DNA of 64,000 nucleotides from Gammaproteobacteria bacterium (GCA_947457195.1 CANGUU010000002.1:1-64000); one strand, 5' to 3'; shown: positions 17,006 through 24,706, counted from the stretch's first letter. Numbers and translations are program-made. Notes: generated by a model not told the origin, from the letters alone.

Positions 17006-18403
17006 ATGCGAATTCATATTCTCGGCATTTGCGGCACATTCATGGGCAGTCTGGCCGTGTTGGCCAAGCAGTTGGGCCACGAGGTCAGCGGTTCCGACCA
17101 GAACGTCTACCCGCCCATGAGCACGCAGTTGCAGGAGCAGGGCATCGCGCTCTGCAGCGGCTACGACCCCCGGCATCTGGTCGACAACAAGCCGGATCTG
17201 GTCGTGATCGGCAACACCTGTTCGCGCGGCAATCCCTCGGTGGAGTACGTGCTGGAGCGGGGACTCCGGTTCACCTCGGGACCAGCCTGGCTCGCCGAGC
17301 ATGTGCTGCACGGGCGCTGGGTACTGGCTGTGGCAGGAACCCACGGCAAGACCACTACCACCAGCATGCTGGCCTGGATCCTCGAGCACGCCGGCATGGA
17401 TCCCGGCTACCTCATCGGGGGTGTGCCGAGGAATTTCCGCGTTTCGGCGCGGCTCGGCAGTTCCAGCTTCTTCGTGATCGAGGCCGACGAGTACGACAGT
17501 GCATTTTTCGACAAGCGCTCCAAGTTCATCCACTACTTGCCGCGCACCTGCATCATGGGCAACCTCGAATTCGATCATGCCGATATCTTCAGGTCGCTGG
17601 AGGACATCCAGATCCAGTTCCAGCATCTGTGCAAAACGCTGCCGTCACTCGGTCTGATCGTCGCGCCAACCGGCTCGGCTGCCCTCGAGCAGATCTTTGC
17701 GGTACAGGGTGAGAAATCCCGCACTGTCTGGTGTCCGATCCAGCGCTGTGGTGTCGACGGCAGCGCCGGTGCCGACTGGACCTACCAAGCCCTCAGTGCC
17801 GATGGTTCTGCCCTGCGCATCGCGCGAGGCAGTGAGAGCGCCGAGGTGCGCTGGTCCCTGCTCGGAGACCACAACATGCAGAACGCCGTGGCGGCGGCCG
17901 CTGCCGCCGCGCATGCCGGTATTCCGCTGCGGGTGAGTGCCGAGGCGCTCTGTACGTTCGAGGGGGTGAAGCGTCGGTTGGAAAAGATCGGAGAAATCGC
18001 CGGCATTCACGTGTACGACGACTTTGCCCATCATCCGACAGCCATCGACACCACATTGCGCGGCCTGCGCGCCACGCTGACACGGCAAGGGGCGGCGGGC
18101 CGGGTACTGGCGGTGATCGAGGCCCGCTCCAACACCATGAAAATGGGCCATCACCAGCACACGCTGGCGGCCTCGCTCGCCGCTGCCGATACCGTGCTCT
18201 GGTATCGCGCAGCCGCCGCCAGGCTTGATCTCGATGCCATCGCGGCAGCGGCAGCGGTCGACTTCCACGCCATGGATTCCACCGAGCGCATCCTCGACTG
18301 GCTGCGGCAGCAGGCCCGTGCCGGTGACCACATCGTCATCATGAGCAATGGAGGCTTCGAGGGCCTGCATCTGCGTCTGCTGCAGGCCCTGCAGGAGCGC
18401 TGA
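17006..18403 (+). CDS. mpl: UDP-N-acetylmuramate:L-Ala-gamma-D-Glu-meso-DAP ligase
   Basis: This 465-residue Mur-ligase family enzyme recycles murein tripeptide by joining it to UDP-MurNAc with ATP. MRIHILGICGTFMGSLA is the Mpl N-terminal nucleotide-fold motif, GTHGKTTTTS is the ATP P-loop, EADEYDSAFFDKRSKF is the metal-binding block, and DDFAHHPTAI lies in the C-terminal domain. Length is typical for Mpl and differs from MurC in the GTFMG motif. The start ATG 17006 opens this conserved motif. The LON-domain gene follows after one base. Confidence 0.95.
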   Translation: MRIHILGICGTFMGSLAVLAKQLGHEVSGSDQNVYPPMSTQLQEQGIALCSGYDPRHLVDNKPDLVVIGNTCSRGNPSVEYVLERGLRFTSGPAWLAEHVLHGRWVLAVAGTHGKTTTTSMLAWILEHAGMDPGYLIGGVPRNFRVSARLGSSSFFVIEADEYDSAFFDKRSKFIHYLPRTCIMGNLEFDHADIFRSLEDIQIQFQHLCKTLPSLGLIVAPTGSAALEQIFAVQGEKSRTVWCPIQRCGVDGSAGADWTYQALSADGSALRIARGSESAEVRWSLLGDHNMQNAVAAAAAAAHAGIPLRVSAEALCTFEGVKRRLEKIGEIAGIHVYDDFAHHPTAIDTTLRGLRATLTRQGAAGRVLAVIEARSNTMKMGHHQHTLAASLAAADTVLWYRAAAARLDLDAIAAAAAVDFHAMDSTERILDWLRQQARAGDHIVIMSNGGFEGLHLRLLQALQER

Positions 18404-18404
18404 G

Positions 18405-19016
18405 GTGGAGAAGTTGCTGGAAACCATTCCCCTGTTCCCCCTGAACTCGGTGATGTTTCCCAAGGGCCGTATCAGCCTGCAGATTTTCGAGTCGCGCTAC
18501 ATCGACATGATCCGTCAGTGCCTGCGCGAGGGCAGCGGCTTCGGCATCGTGCTGATAGCCACCGGCGCCGAGGTGGTCCAGCCCGGCAAGCGACTCGATG
18601 TGCATCGCGTCGGCACGTACAGCGTGGTGGTCGACTGGAACCAGTTGTCCAATGGTCTGCTCGGCATCGAAGTCGAGGGCTGCCGGACCTTCCAGGTGCT
18701 GGAGACCTGGCGCGAGGCCAACAACCTGTGTCGAGCCGTGGTGAAGTTCCGTCCCGACGACGCGGTCGACGCGAACGTGGTCGAGGTGAGGGATGAATTT
18801 GTCGACTATGTCGAGCTGCTGCGGGGGCTTTCGCGCCATCCTGCGGTGGCCGACCTCAATCTGGCGATGAACTTCGACAACCTGCGCGAGGTGGCCTGGC
18901 GGCTGAGTGAGTTACTGCCGATTGCCAACAAGGAGAAACAGGTGTTGCTGGAGCTGGAAGACCCCATCGCGAGGCTGCAGCAGATCGAGCTGTACATCGC
19001 TGCGATGAACGGCTGA
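18405..19016 (+). CDS. LON N-terminal substrate-binding domain protein
   Basis: The 203-residue protein is a free-standing LON substrate-binding domain without the AAA+ or protease parts. IPLFPLNSVMFPKGRISLQIFESRYIDMI is the family signature, and the C-terminal part is a helical bundle. The start is taken at GTG 18405, immediately after the mpl stop, giving VEKLLETIPLFPLN. Such proteins are common in proteobacteria and their role is unclear. Confidence 0.85.
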   Translation: MEKLLETIPLFPLNSVMFPKGRISLQIFESRYIDMIRQCLREGSGFGIVLIATGAEVVQPGKRLDVHRVGTYSVVVDWNQLSNGLLGIEVEGCRTFQVLETWREANNLCRAVVKFRPDDAVDANVVEVRDEFVDYVELLRGLSRHPAVADLNLAMNFDNLREVAWRLSELLPIANKEKQVLLELEDPIARLQQIELYIAAMNG

Positions 19017-19030
19017 GCGCTGCCAGTTGC

Positions 19031-19246
19031 TTACAGCAGCATGATGTTGAGCGCAGCAGCTGCAGCGGCCAGCAGCGCCACGACCAGCAGATTCCAGCCG
19101 AGAATGGCCCACAGCCGAAAGGCTTTGCCTTCCTCCGGATAGAGGCCGCTACGGTCGTATTCCCGGGGAGCGGCGGTGGGCTCGGCCTCCGGCGCGGCAG
19201 GGGCGGGGCGACCGGAATCGGGTGCTGGGGGGGCAGGGCTGTGCAT
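19031..19246 (-). CDS. Small proline-rich single-span membrane protein
   Basis: This 71-residue product has a Pro/Ala-rich N-terminal half (about residues 3-27) and one C-terminal hydrophobic helix, WAILGWNLLVVALLAAAAAAL. I do not recognise it. It lies convergent to the LON-domain gene, 14 bases from its stop, and divergent from the LysR regulator. The composition is consistent with a genuine short membrane protein, but low-complexity text lowers confidence. Confidence 0.5.
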   Translation of the reverse strand: MHSPAPPAPDSGRPAPAAPEAEPTAAPREYDRSGLYPEEGKAFRLWAILGWNLLVVALLAAAAAALNIMLL

Positions 19247-19356
19247 GCTGCGCTGTACTCGCTGAACGATTAGGCTATTTTACGCGGGGCGGCGACCACT
19301 GTGCCTAGAGGTCTCCAGTACTGGCCGGCCCCCCGTCCTGCTCAGGCTATAACAAC

Positions 19357-20319
19357 ATGAACGTCAAGCGCCCAAGCATCAAGCAGCTCGAGTACTTCCT
19401 TACCATTGCGCGTGCCTCGAGTTTCCGCGGGGCCGCCGAACAACTCGGACTGAGTCAGCCCGCGCTCACCATGCAGATCGCCACGCTGGAGGAAGTGCTT
19501 GGCGTGCAGTTGTTCGATCGCTCCCGGGCCGGCACGCTGCTTTCGCCGGCCGGGCGTGAACTGCTGCCACTGGCCCGCGAAATTCTCGACCACTACCAGC
19601 AGCTGGCCGATCTGTCCGAGCAGGGCCAGCAGGAACTGGCGGGCACCTTTCGTATGGGAGTCAGCCCCACGATCGGACCCTATCTGCTGCCACGTGTGCT
19701 GCCGGAGCTGCACAAGCGCTACCCCTTGCTGAAACTGCAGATACAGGAGGCGATTCCGCGGCAACTGGAGCAGGGCCTGGCGGCCGGCGACTACGATCTC
19801 ATCCTCACCGTGCTGCCCATGAATACCGGCAACAACCGTGTACGCCCCCTGTTCAGCGAGACACTGCGCGCCGTGTTCCACAGTGATCATCCACTGGCTC
19901 GCAAGCCCCGGTTGTTGGGCCGAGACCTGCATCAGCAGCCGGTGATCAGCATCGACGAAAGCCACCACCTGTACCGCCAGCTTTTGGCGCTCTGCGACAA
20001 ATACGGGGCGGCGCTGCTGCGGCAGGCACCGGCCAACACGCTGTCTTCCATGCGGCTGATGGCCATGCTCGGCATGGGTATCGCTTTCCTGCCGGACCTC
20101 TTCATTCAGGCCGAATTGAACCAGGCCGAGAGCCTGGTGACCCGCAAACTGGAGGACGAGGAATTCACCCGCACCCACATCGCCATGTGGCGCCGCAATG
20201 CGGCGTCGAGGCATCTGTTCCAGAAGCTGTCTTACGAAATCAAGGCTATCGCTTTCGAGCGCTTCGGCGACATTCTGGTGGAAGCACAGGCCGACGAAAA
20301 CCAGCACGAGACGTGGTGA
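19357..20319 (+). CDS. LysR-family regulator, OxyR-like but lacking the peroxidatic Cys
   Basis: The 320-residue protein has an N-terminal winged helix-turn-helix (residues about 8-65, FRGAAEQLGLSQPALTMQIATLEE) and a periplasmic-binding-like effector domain. It aligns along its length with OxyR, for example SPTIGPYLLPRVLPELHKRYP. At the OxyR redox loop it reads SHHLYRQLLALC. The position of OxyR Cys199 is His204 here, while the partner at Cys208 is kept as Cys213. It may therefore sense something other than peroxide. Its stop is 26 bp from the left end of the island. Confidence 0.88.
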   Translation: MNVKRPSIKQLEYFLTIARASSFRGAAEQLGLSQPALTMQIATLEEVLGVQLFDRSRAGTLLSPAGRELLPLAREILDHYQQLADLSEQGQQELAGTFRMGVSPTIGPYLLPRVLPELHKRYPLLKLQIQEAIPRQLEQGLAAGDYDLILTVLPMNTGNNRVRPLFSETLRAVFHSDHPLARKPRLLGRDLHQQPVISIDESHHLYRQLLALCDKYGAALLRQAPANTLSSMRLMAMLGMGIAFLPDLFIQAELNQAESLVTRKLEDEEFTRTHIAMWRRNAASRHLFQKLSYEIKAIAFERFGDILVEAQADENQHETW

Positions 20320-20345
20320 GCGTGGCAGCAGGCGGTGAGGGAGGG

Positions 20346-20360
20346 TGGTAGCGATGGGTG
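20346..20360. repeat. Left attachment-site repeat (attL)
   Basis: TGGTAGCGATGGGTG is identical to the 3' end of tRNA-Met at 30833-30847. The match ends abruptly on both sides (G versus T before it, C versus G after it). It lies 26 bases after the LysR gene. Confidence 0.8.
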
Positions 20361-20421
20361 CTACCGAAAAGGTGATTTATGTTATTGAAAAATAAAAGTA
20401 TTTGAGATTTAAGGAAAAAAG

Positions 20422-20441
20422 GTACCCCCATTTGTACCCCC
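20422..20441. repeat. Two GTACCCCC repeats near the left island end
   Basis: GTACCCCC occurs at 20422-20429 and 20434-20441, a 12-base period. A third copy lies near the right end at 30712. Their position just inside both att repeats suggests integrase arm-type binding sites. Confidence 0.5.
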
Positions 20442-20807
20442 GGGATGGTCATGCACTTGGGTTAGGTGATTTCCCCCACTATTAATGGCCCAGTACCCAC
20501 TGCCATGTACACGGATTGAGGCGGTGACCGCCGCAATCAAAGTCGATGGTTTTTCGGGGATTACCCAATCTCCTCGATCAGGGTATCGGACTCCAAATGC
20601 TGGTGCTACTCAATGACGGGGGGATGTCGTTTCCTTGCTTTACTTCTTTTGACAAGCCTGCAGAAGCTTCCCGAATTTAGAATCAAGAACTCGATGATGT
20701 TCCTGGGTACCCAAGAAAACTGCCTCGTTCGGAGAGAATTTCGTTCGCCCATTGAACGGAAATTCGCCGGATAAGACGTCACCATCATCCTCACCGATCC
20801 TACAGGG
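20442..20807. other. Gene-free left margin of the island
   Basis: About 370 bases, AT-richer than the chromosome, lie between the GTACCCCC pair and the end of the HD-domain gene. Both strands were read. Short open frames exist, but none has a ribosome binding site or recognisable protein. This is where an integrase gene would often sit, and none is present. Confidence 0.5.
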
Positions 20808-21278
20808 CTAGCGTGTGCTGAGCAGCCAGGCATAGTCGATGCGGTCAGCGGCTTGAGCAGACAGCAAATGCGAACTGGGCCGGATTCCCACCCTGCCCAG
20901 ATCCAGTCGGTCTGCGTCCCAGCATGACTGTACGGTGGCATCTGTTGCCATGCGGCCGTCGCTGTGTTGAATCATGGCGAAGGTCAATTGATCCAGTTGC
21001 TTGGATGCAAGATCGAAGAAGCGCCCGTTCAGCGAGGCGGCAAATTCCGAGGCGCGGTGGCCGTGCCGCGGGTCGTGCCAGTCGTTGTGGCGTTGGCTGT
21101 CATGCAGCAGCGCGAACAGTTCCACTACCAGGAGATCAGCGCCGCGTACGCGCGCCAGGTGTCGCCCATGGTGCCGTACTCGTGCCCAGTGCGGCGCTCC
21201 ATGGATGCCGCGCCAGTCAAGCCGGAACTGGGAACGCAGCAGCTGTATGAGGCCGGGCTTGTCAATCAATTGGCTCAT
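20808..21278 (-). CDS. HD-domain phosphohydrolase-like protein
   Basis: The 156-residue protein contains GIHGAPHWARVRHHG, then LLVVELFALLHDSQRHNDWHDPRHGHRASEFA. The spaced His, the HD pair in LLHDS and a later Asp in CWDADRLDLGRVG match the metal site of HD-superfamily phosphohydrolases. Start ATG 21278 is chosen because GGAG lies 8 bases upstream; a longer frame reaches 21350. It is the last gene of the leftward operon, 120 bases after the vWA gene. The substrate is unknown. Confidence 0.75.
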   Translation of the reverse strand: MSQLIDKPGLIQLLRSQFRLDWRGIHGAPHWARVRHHGRHLARVRGADLLVVELFALLHDSQRHNDWHDPRHGHRASEFAASLNGRFFDLASKQLDQLTFAMIQHSDGRMATDATVQSCWDADRLDLGRVGIRPSSHLLSAQAADRIDYAWLLSTR

Positions 21279-21398
21279 GCGGGCTCCATGGGGGCGCACA
21301 TTTACCATGCGCAACTTCGCCGAAGAGTAGCATCCCGTACGGGGATCCATCCCCCTGCATGGTCATCTGGAATGCCTGCGCGGCGCAGTTCGTCCTGT

Positions 21399-22691
21399 TT
21401 ACCCTTCGGTCCGCCGTCCCTCCGTCATCTTGCGTCGCAGGAAGGCCTGCTCCTCGGCATCCTGCCGCTGGGAGAACAGCGGTTCTTCGATGCTGGAGAG
21501 GCGAGTCTGCATGCGCGAGGACTTGTAGAGCATTTCCTTGGACATGCGCTGTTCGTCGCGCTCGCGCATGAGCTGCCGGGTGAAGGCGATGGAGGCAGCC
21601 ACCCAGGGTTCGTGCCGGCCCAGCAACTCCAACTCGCCGAGCAGCGCCTCTACGTGGTGCCAGTCGCCCCCAAGGGCCGCGTCGCGAATGCGTAGCTGCA
21701 GGTCGGCCGCGGCGATTTCGTTCATGCGCCGCGCGACCAGTTCGTGCATGGGCAGTGCCGCGTAGTCGAGCGGCGACACTTCCGGCAGCGTCAGGCTGGC
21801 GCTAAACAGTTGCTGCGTACCTTGGGCATCGGTGGCGCGTACCTGCACCGCGAGTACCGTGCCATGCTCGCGCTGGGCGCGCAGCGCCTGCCGCAGCGGC
21901 ATGCGCAGCAAGGCCCAGCACTCCGACCCCAGTGCCACCGCCGGCAGGCGCCAGCCGTGTTCCGAGCGTGCGTAGGCGTTGAGCAGTGTCAGGTCGGCTG
22001 GCCCGTTGCTGATTTGCAGGTCCACGTTGCGCCACTGCAGTTGCGAATACAGGCCGATCTCGGCGTCGAAGGTTTCCGCCAGATCGATGGCGCGCTCGCC
22101 GTAGTGCGCCGACCCGCGCCCGGCCTTGGCGATGGTAGTCATCAGCGTCTCGTTGAAGTCGGTGCCGAGCCCCACGGTGGTGGTGGTCACGCCGGCATCG
22201 GCAAGGGCGGCAACGTGCGCGCTGATGCGGACCGGATCGGTGAGCCCCACGTTGGCGTTTCCGTCGGACAGCAGGATGATGTGGCACGCCGCTTCCCGAC
22301 CGGTGAGCGGGGCCAGCATCTCGGCGGCCCGCAGCCAGCCTGCGTGGAGGTTGGTGCTGCCGCCGGCGCGAAGTCGCGGCAGTATGGCCGCCAGCAGAGG
22401 GCTGTTGTGCTCCACCGCTCCGAGCGGCAGTACCGTGTCTACCTGGTCGTCGTACTGCACCACGCCGACGTGGTCGGTGGGGTGCAGGCGCCCCATCAGG
22501 TCACTCAGGCAGCGCTTGGCTTCTTCCAGCTTGCTGCCCTCCATCGAGCCTGAGCGATCGATCACCAGCACAAGGTTGAGTGGTGTGCGGCGGAAGCCCG
22601 GCTCGGGTTCGGACTGCAGCCGCACCAGCAGGTGAAAGTCTCCGGCTGTATCGCACAGCGCCGGCCGAACGGGATTGATCACGATTTTCAT
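21399..22691 (-). CDS. von Willebrand factor A (vWA) domain protein
   Basis: This 430-residue protein has a vWA domain near residues 35-215. LVLVIDRSGSMEGSK is the DxSxS metal-ion-dependent adhesion site, GGSTNL supplies the conserved Thr and ILLSDGNAN the conserved Asp. The C-terminal half is beta-rich and then helical, ending in a charged tail. No signal peptide is seen, so it should act in the cytoplasm. Its ATG overlaps the stop of the helix-turn-helix gene by 4 bases (ATGA). vWA proteins commonly pair with AAA+ ATPases, here possibly the MoxR gene of the rightward operon. Confidence 0.85.
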   Translation of the reverse strand: MKIVINPVRPALCDTAGDFHLLVRLQSEPEPGFRRTPLNLVLVIDRSGSMEGSKLEEAKRCLSDLMGRLHPTDHVGVVQYDDQVDTVLPLGAVEHNSPLLAAILPRLRAGGSTNLHAGWLRAAEMLAPLTGREAACHIILLSDGNANVGLTDPVRISAHVAALADAGVTTTTVGLGTDFNETLMTTIAKAGRGSAHYGERAIDLAETFDAEIGLYSQLQWRNVDLQISNGPADLTLLNAYARSEHGWRLPAVALGSECWALLRMPLRQALRAQREHGTVLAVQVRATDAQGTQQLFSASLTLPEVSPLDYAALPMHELVARRMNEIAAADLQLRIRDAALGGDWHHVEALLGELELLGRHEPWVAASIAFTRQLMRERDEQRMSKEMLYKSSRMQTRLSSIEEPLFSQRQDAEEQAFLRRKMTEGRRTEG

Positions 22692-23680
22692 GCGGCACCT
22701 TCTTTTGTTTGGGGAGTCGGGGGAGGCAGGTCTTGCAGCGTGTCAAGACGGGATTCGAGGGTTGCCAGTCTGGCGTTCACTTCACTGTGGAAGCGGTCCA
22801 GCTGCGAGCCGAGGTCCTGCTGGAAACGTCGCTGCAGTGCAAGCATTTCGCCAAAGCCCTTGGTCTGTTCCTCGAGGAAGCCGCGCACATCGTGCTGCTG
22901 CTTGTTGAACAGCCGCCCAAAGATCTGCTCCAGCATGTCTTTCTGCTTGTAGGCTTCTTCGAACAGGTACCGCTGCTGGTCCATCTGCTTTTCGATCATT
23001 TGCAGCGGCTTTTGCAGCATGTGGTCGAAACGCCGGGTGGCATCGTCCATGAGCTTCGCGAGCGAGCCAACCGCTTGCTTGAGCGCCAGCGGATCGGCGT
23101 GCTGTGCCTGTAACTGGGAGCCAACGTCACGGATGGCGTCGTCTACCATGGCGTGTACCTGGCGCTGCAGGCGGGTAATCTGGTCGTGCACCCGCTCCTC
23201 CATCTCGCGCATTTCGTGCATCACGTCGACCATGCCCATGCCGGTGGCCCGGCTGTGCATGGGGCGGGGCGGTGGGGAACGGCCCGCAACCCGGGCCGTG
23301 GCGTTGCTGTCCGTGTGTTCGCTGCGGAAAGCCGCGACCAGCAATTCCGCTTCGCTGGTGGGCCCGGGCTTTTCGAGGTAGGCGGTGAGGATGTCGGTGG
23401 TGACGGCCGAGGTGAAACCGGCGATCTTGGTGAGCGAGTAACCCTCGGCCAGCAGCCGCCTGGCCGCCACGAACTGCACCAGGTGGCGGAACCCGTAGAG
23501 GGCATCGCGCCCCTCGCGCGAGGGCTTGTCCACCACGCCCATCGACACATAGTGGCGCAAAAGCCGTTCGTTGCCTTCTTGATGCAACTGCAGCGTCTTG
23601 GCCAGTTCCTGCGCCTTGAGGATCAGCGCGTCGGCAGAGCCCTGAAAATCACTGCGCAGCCGGTCCATTACCTTGAACAT
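22688..23680 (-). CDS. MerR-like helix-turn-helix protein with long coiled coil
   Basis: From ATG 23680 the product has 330 residues. Residues about 38-90 (GNERLLRHYVSMGVVDKPSREG...YSLTKIAGF) look like a MerR-type winged helix that reads a 'Y/F-G-F-R-H' wing. After a Pro/Arg-rich linker, residues about 150-310 are long amphipathic helices rich in Gln, Met, Glu and Arg, which predict a coiled coil. The frame stays open further upstream, but a good promoter and palindrome lie over that stretch, so the ATG at 23680 (or 23668) is preferred. It may be an autoregulator and an assembly scaffold for the overlapping vWA gene. Confidence 0.7.
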   Translation of the reverse strand: MFKVMDRLRSDFQGSADALILKAQELAKTLQLHQEGNERLLRHYVSMGVVDKPSREGRDALYGFRHLVQFVAARRLLAEGYSLTKIAGFTSAVTTDILTAYLEKPGPTSEAELLVAAFRSEHTDSNATARVAGRSPPPRPMHSRATGMGMVDVMHEMREMEERVHDQITRLQRQVHAMVDDAIRDVGSQLQAQHADPLALKQAVGSLAKLMDDATRRFDHMLQKPLQMIEKQMDQQRYLFEEAYKQKDMLEQIFGRLFNKQQHDVRGFLEEQTKGFGEMLALQRRFQQDLGSQLDRFHSEVNARLATLESRLDTLQDLPPPTPQTKEGAA

Positions 23681-23727
23681 GGGGAGACCCGAGGGGATTC
23701 GGCCCGCGGCGCGGGCCTTGAAGGTGA

Positions 23728-23770
23728 TTGGCATAGTGCCAGTCTGGATTGTAACTGTCAATATGCCAAT
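23728..23770 (-). promoter_or_regulatory. Leftward promoter with overlapping TGGCA/TGCCA operator
   Basis: On the minus strand TTGACA (23761-23756) and CACTAT (23738-23733) are 17 bases apart and would start RNA near 23726. The palindrome TGGCA-TAG-TGCCA (23729-23741) covers the -10 box, and TATGCCAAT (23762-23770) is the inverse of ATTGGCATA (23727-23735). Three half-sites around one promoter suggest repressor binding, perhaps by the product of the adjacent helix-turn-helix gene. Confidence 0.55.
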
Positions 23771-23851
23771 TTCAGTTGTTGCTCAGGCGTGGGGCGAACT
23801 GCGCCGGCGCTGGCGCTGCGCGGTGGCCTGCATTGTTTTTTGAAAATGGTG

Positions 23852-23880
23852 TTGACAGTGTTGAGCAGCCTCACTACCGT
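23852..23880 (+). promoter_or_regulatory. Rightward island promoter
   Basis: TTGACA (23852-23857), a perfect -35 box, is followed after 17 bases by TACCGT (23875-23880). The predicted start near 23887 falls exactly at the beginning of the first riboswitch element, which supports the call. Confidence 0.6.
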
Positions 23881-23888
23881 TCACGCGT

Positions 23889-23939
23889 CAGCGCCCATTT
23901 GTCTCAGCTTGCCGGCGCTTTATAAATCGAGCTAAAGAG
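23889..23939 (+). promoter_or_regulatory. SAM-II-like riboswitch A (transcriptional)
   Basis: P1 is GCGCC (23891-23895) with GGCGC (23914-23918). Loop 1 reads CATTTGTCTCAGCTTGCC and the 3' segment reads TATAAATCGAGCTAAAG. These match the SAM-II core as I recall it (GATTTAA...TTGC, P1, ATAAATG, AGCTAAA). GCTT in loop 1 can pair with GAGC in the tail to form the pseudoknot. It begins at the predicted transcription start and is followed at once by an intrinsic terminator, so SAM binding would be expected to affect termination. It is the most diverged of the three copies. Confidence 0.68.
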
Positions 23940-23940
23940 A

Positions 23941-23998
23941 GTTTCTCCTGAAACCCGCTTTGGCCAAGCCGAGCGGGTTTTTTGCGCCCGGAGAAACA
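23941..23998 (+). terminator. Intrinsic terminator/attenuator between riboswitches A and B
   Basis: AAACCCGCT (23951-23959) pairs with AGCGGGTTT (23972-23980) around a 12-base loop, followed by a T6 run (23978-23983). An outer helix, GTTTCTCC (23941-23948) with GGAGAAAC (23990-23997), could form around it. The hairpin lies between aptamers A and B, upstream of every gene in the rightward set, so it is positioned as an attenuator and not as the end of a gene. Confidence 0.78.
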
Positions 23999-24052
23999 GC
24001 CGCCGATTTAATCTTCAACTTGCGGGCGGTCTAGAAATGCAGCTAAAGCGGT
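23999..24052 (+). promoter_or_regulatory. SAM-II riboswitch B (translational)
   Basis: P1 is CCGCC (24000-24004) with GGCGG (24025-24029). Loop 1 is GATTTAATCTTCAACTTGC and the tail is TCTAGAAATGCAGCTAAAG. This is a near-exact match to the SAM-II (SAM_alpha) core GATTTAA-n-TTGC / AAATG-AGCTAAA. TTGC can pair with GCAG for the pseudoknot. It is 58 bases upstream of the gene at 24110, whose Shine-Dalgarno sequence can be masked by the next hairpin. SAM-V has a similar core, so the class boundary is not certain. Confidence 0.8.
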
Positions 24053-24058
24053 GCCCCA

Positions 24059-24101
24059 GCTCCTCGTGAGTCGGCACTGTCCGACAAACGTGTACAGGAG
24101 C
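24059..24101 (+). promoter_or_regulatory. RBS-masking hairpin after riboswitch B
   Basis: GCTCCT (24059-24064) is complementary to AGGAGC (24096-24101), which contains the ribosome binding site for ATG 24110. Between them GTCGG (24070-24074) and CCGAC (24081-24085) form an inner hairpin. Together they give a translational expression platform. Confidence 0.6.
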
Positions 24102-24109
24102 CCACCGTC

Positions 24110-24706
24110 ATGACGGCCGAAGACCAAGCAATTCTTTTAAGGCAGGCACTGAAGGGCAAAAAGGCTGCCCTCAAGCAGCTCTTTGCCGACGCGGAGCAGG
24201 CGCTGGCGCACGAGGACTTCGCGTCCGCGGCCGCGCTTTTCAAGGAATCCGCGATCTGCTACCGGATCGCGCTGTTTCGTGAGCGAGCCGCGGCAGAAGA
24301 GCTGGAGCAGCGTGTGAGCACGCTGGAAACCAAGCTCGCCTTCAAGACCAGACTCCTTGCAAAGCCAGCGGCGTACTTCCAGATCCACTGCCCACCAGAC
24401 GCGGATCTCACGTTCGAAAGCATGGCCCGGGCCTGGCATCACTTGACCTGGGACGAAGACCTGGCGGCGGCCGCCCTGTGCGTGGTCGAACTCTGGCACG
24501 CACAGGGTGAGCCGTTCTCATCCCCCGGGGGCTCAGAGACAAGACGCCTCATCAGCTCTGTGCAGGGCATCCTTAAACAGGCGCGGGAGCAACAGGGGAC
24601 CTTGCCACACGCGCGCCCGAGCGAGACCTGGCTGCTGCTAACGCCCATCGTGCATGCCATGGCCGCGTTGCTGAGCCCGAGAAACCACGGAGACCCCAAT
24701 GCCTGA
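24110..24706 (+). CDS. Uncharacterised riboswitch-controlled protein 1
   Basis: I do not recognise this 198-residue protein. Its N-terminal 100 residues are alanine-rich amphipathic helices (ALKQLFADAEQALAHEDFASAAALFKES, then a heptad-like LEQRVSTLETKLAF), reminiscent of a TPR/MIT-type helical hairpin. The C-terminal half has WHHLTWDEDLAAAALCVVELWHAQ and more helix. No signal peptide or membrane segment is present. ATG 24110 has CAGGAG nine bases upstream. It is the first gene under tandem riboswitches A and B, and its stop overlaps the next gene by 8 bases. Confidence 0.72.
   Translation: MTAEDQAILLRQALKGKKAALKQLFADAEQALAHEDFASAAALFKESAICYRIALFRERAAAEELEQRVSTLETKLAFKTRLLAKPAAYFQIHCPPDADLTFESMARAWHHLTWDEDLAAAALCVVELWHAQGEPFSSPGGSETRRLISSVQGILKQAREQQGTLPHARPSETWLLLTPIVHAMAALLSPRNHGDPNA

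Noticed and set aside
20461-20640. Possible integrase remnant (a faint VTAAIKVDG-like start)
   Set aside because: The resemblance is a few residues in a frame that stops early; not enough to call a pseudogene.
20606-20941. 111-codon leftward frame at the left island margin
   Set aside because: It overlaps the end of the HD-domain gene in another frame, has no ribosome binding site and no recognisable protein.
23681-23761. N-terminal extension of the MerR-like protein from TTG 23761
   Set aside because: That TTG is the first part of a TTGACA -35 box with a matching -10 box; translation there would precede the transcript.
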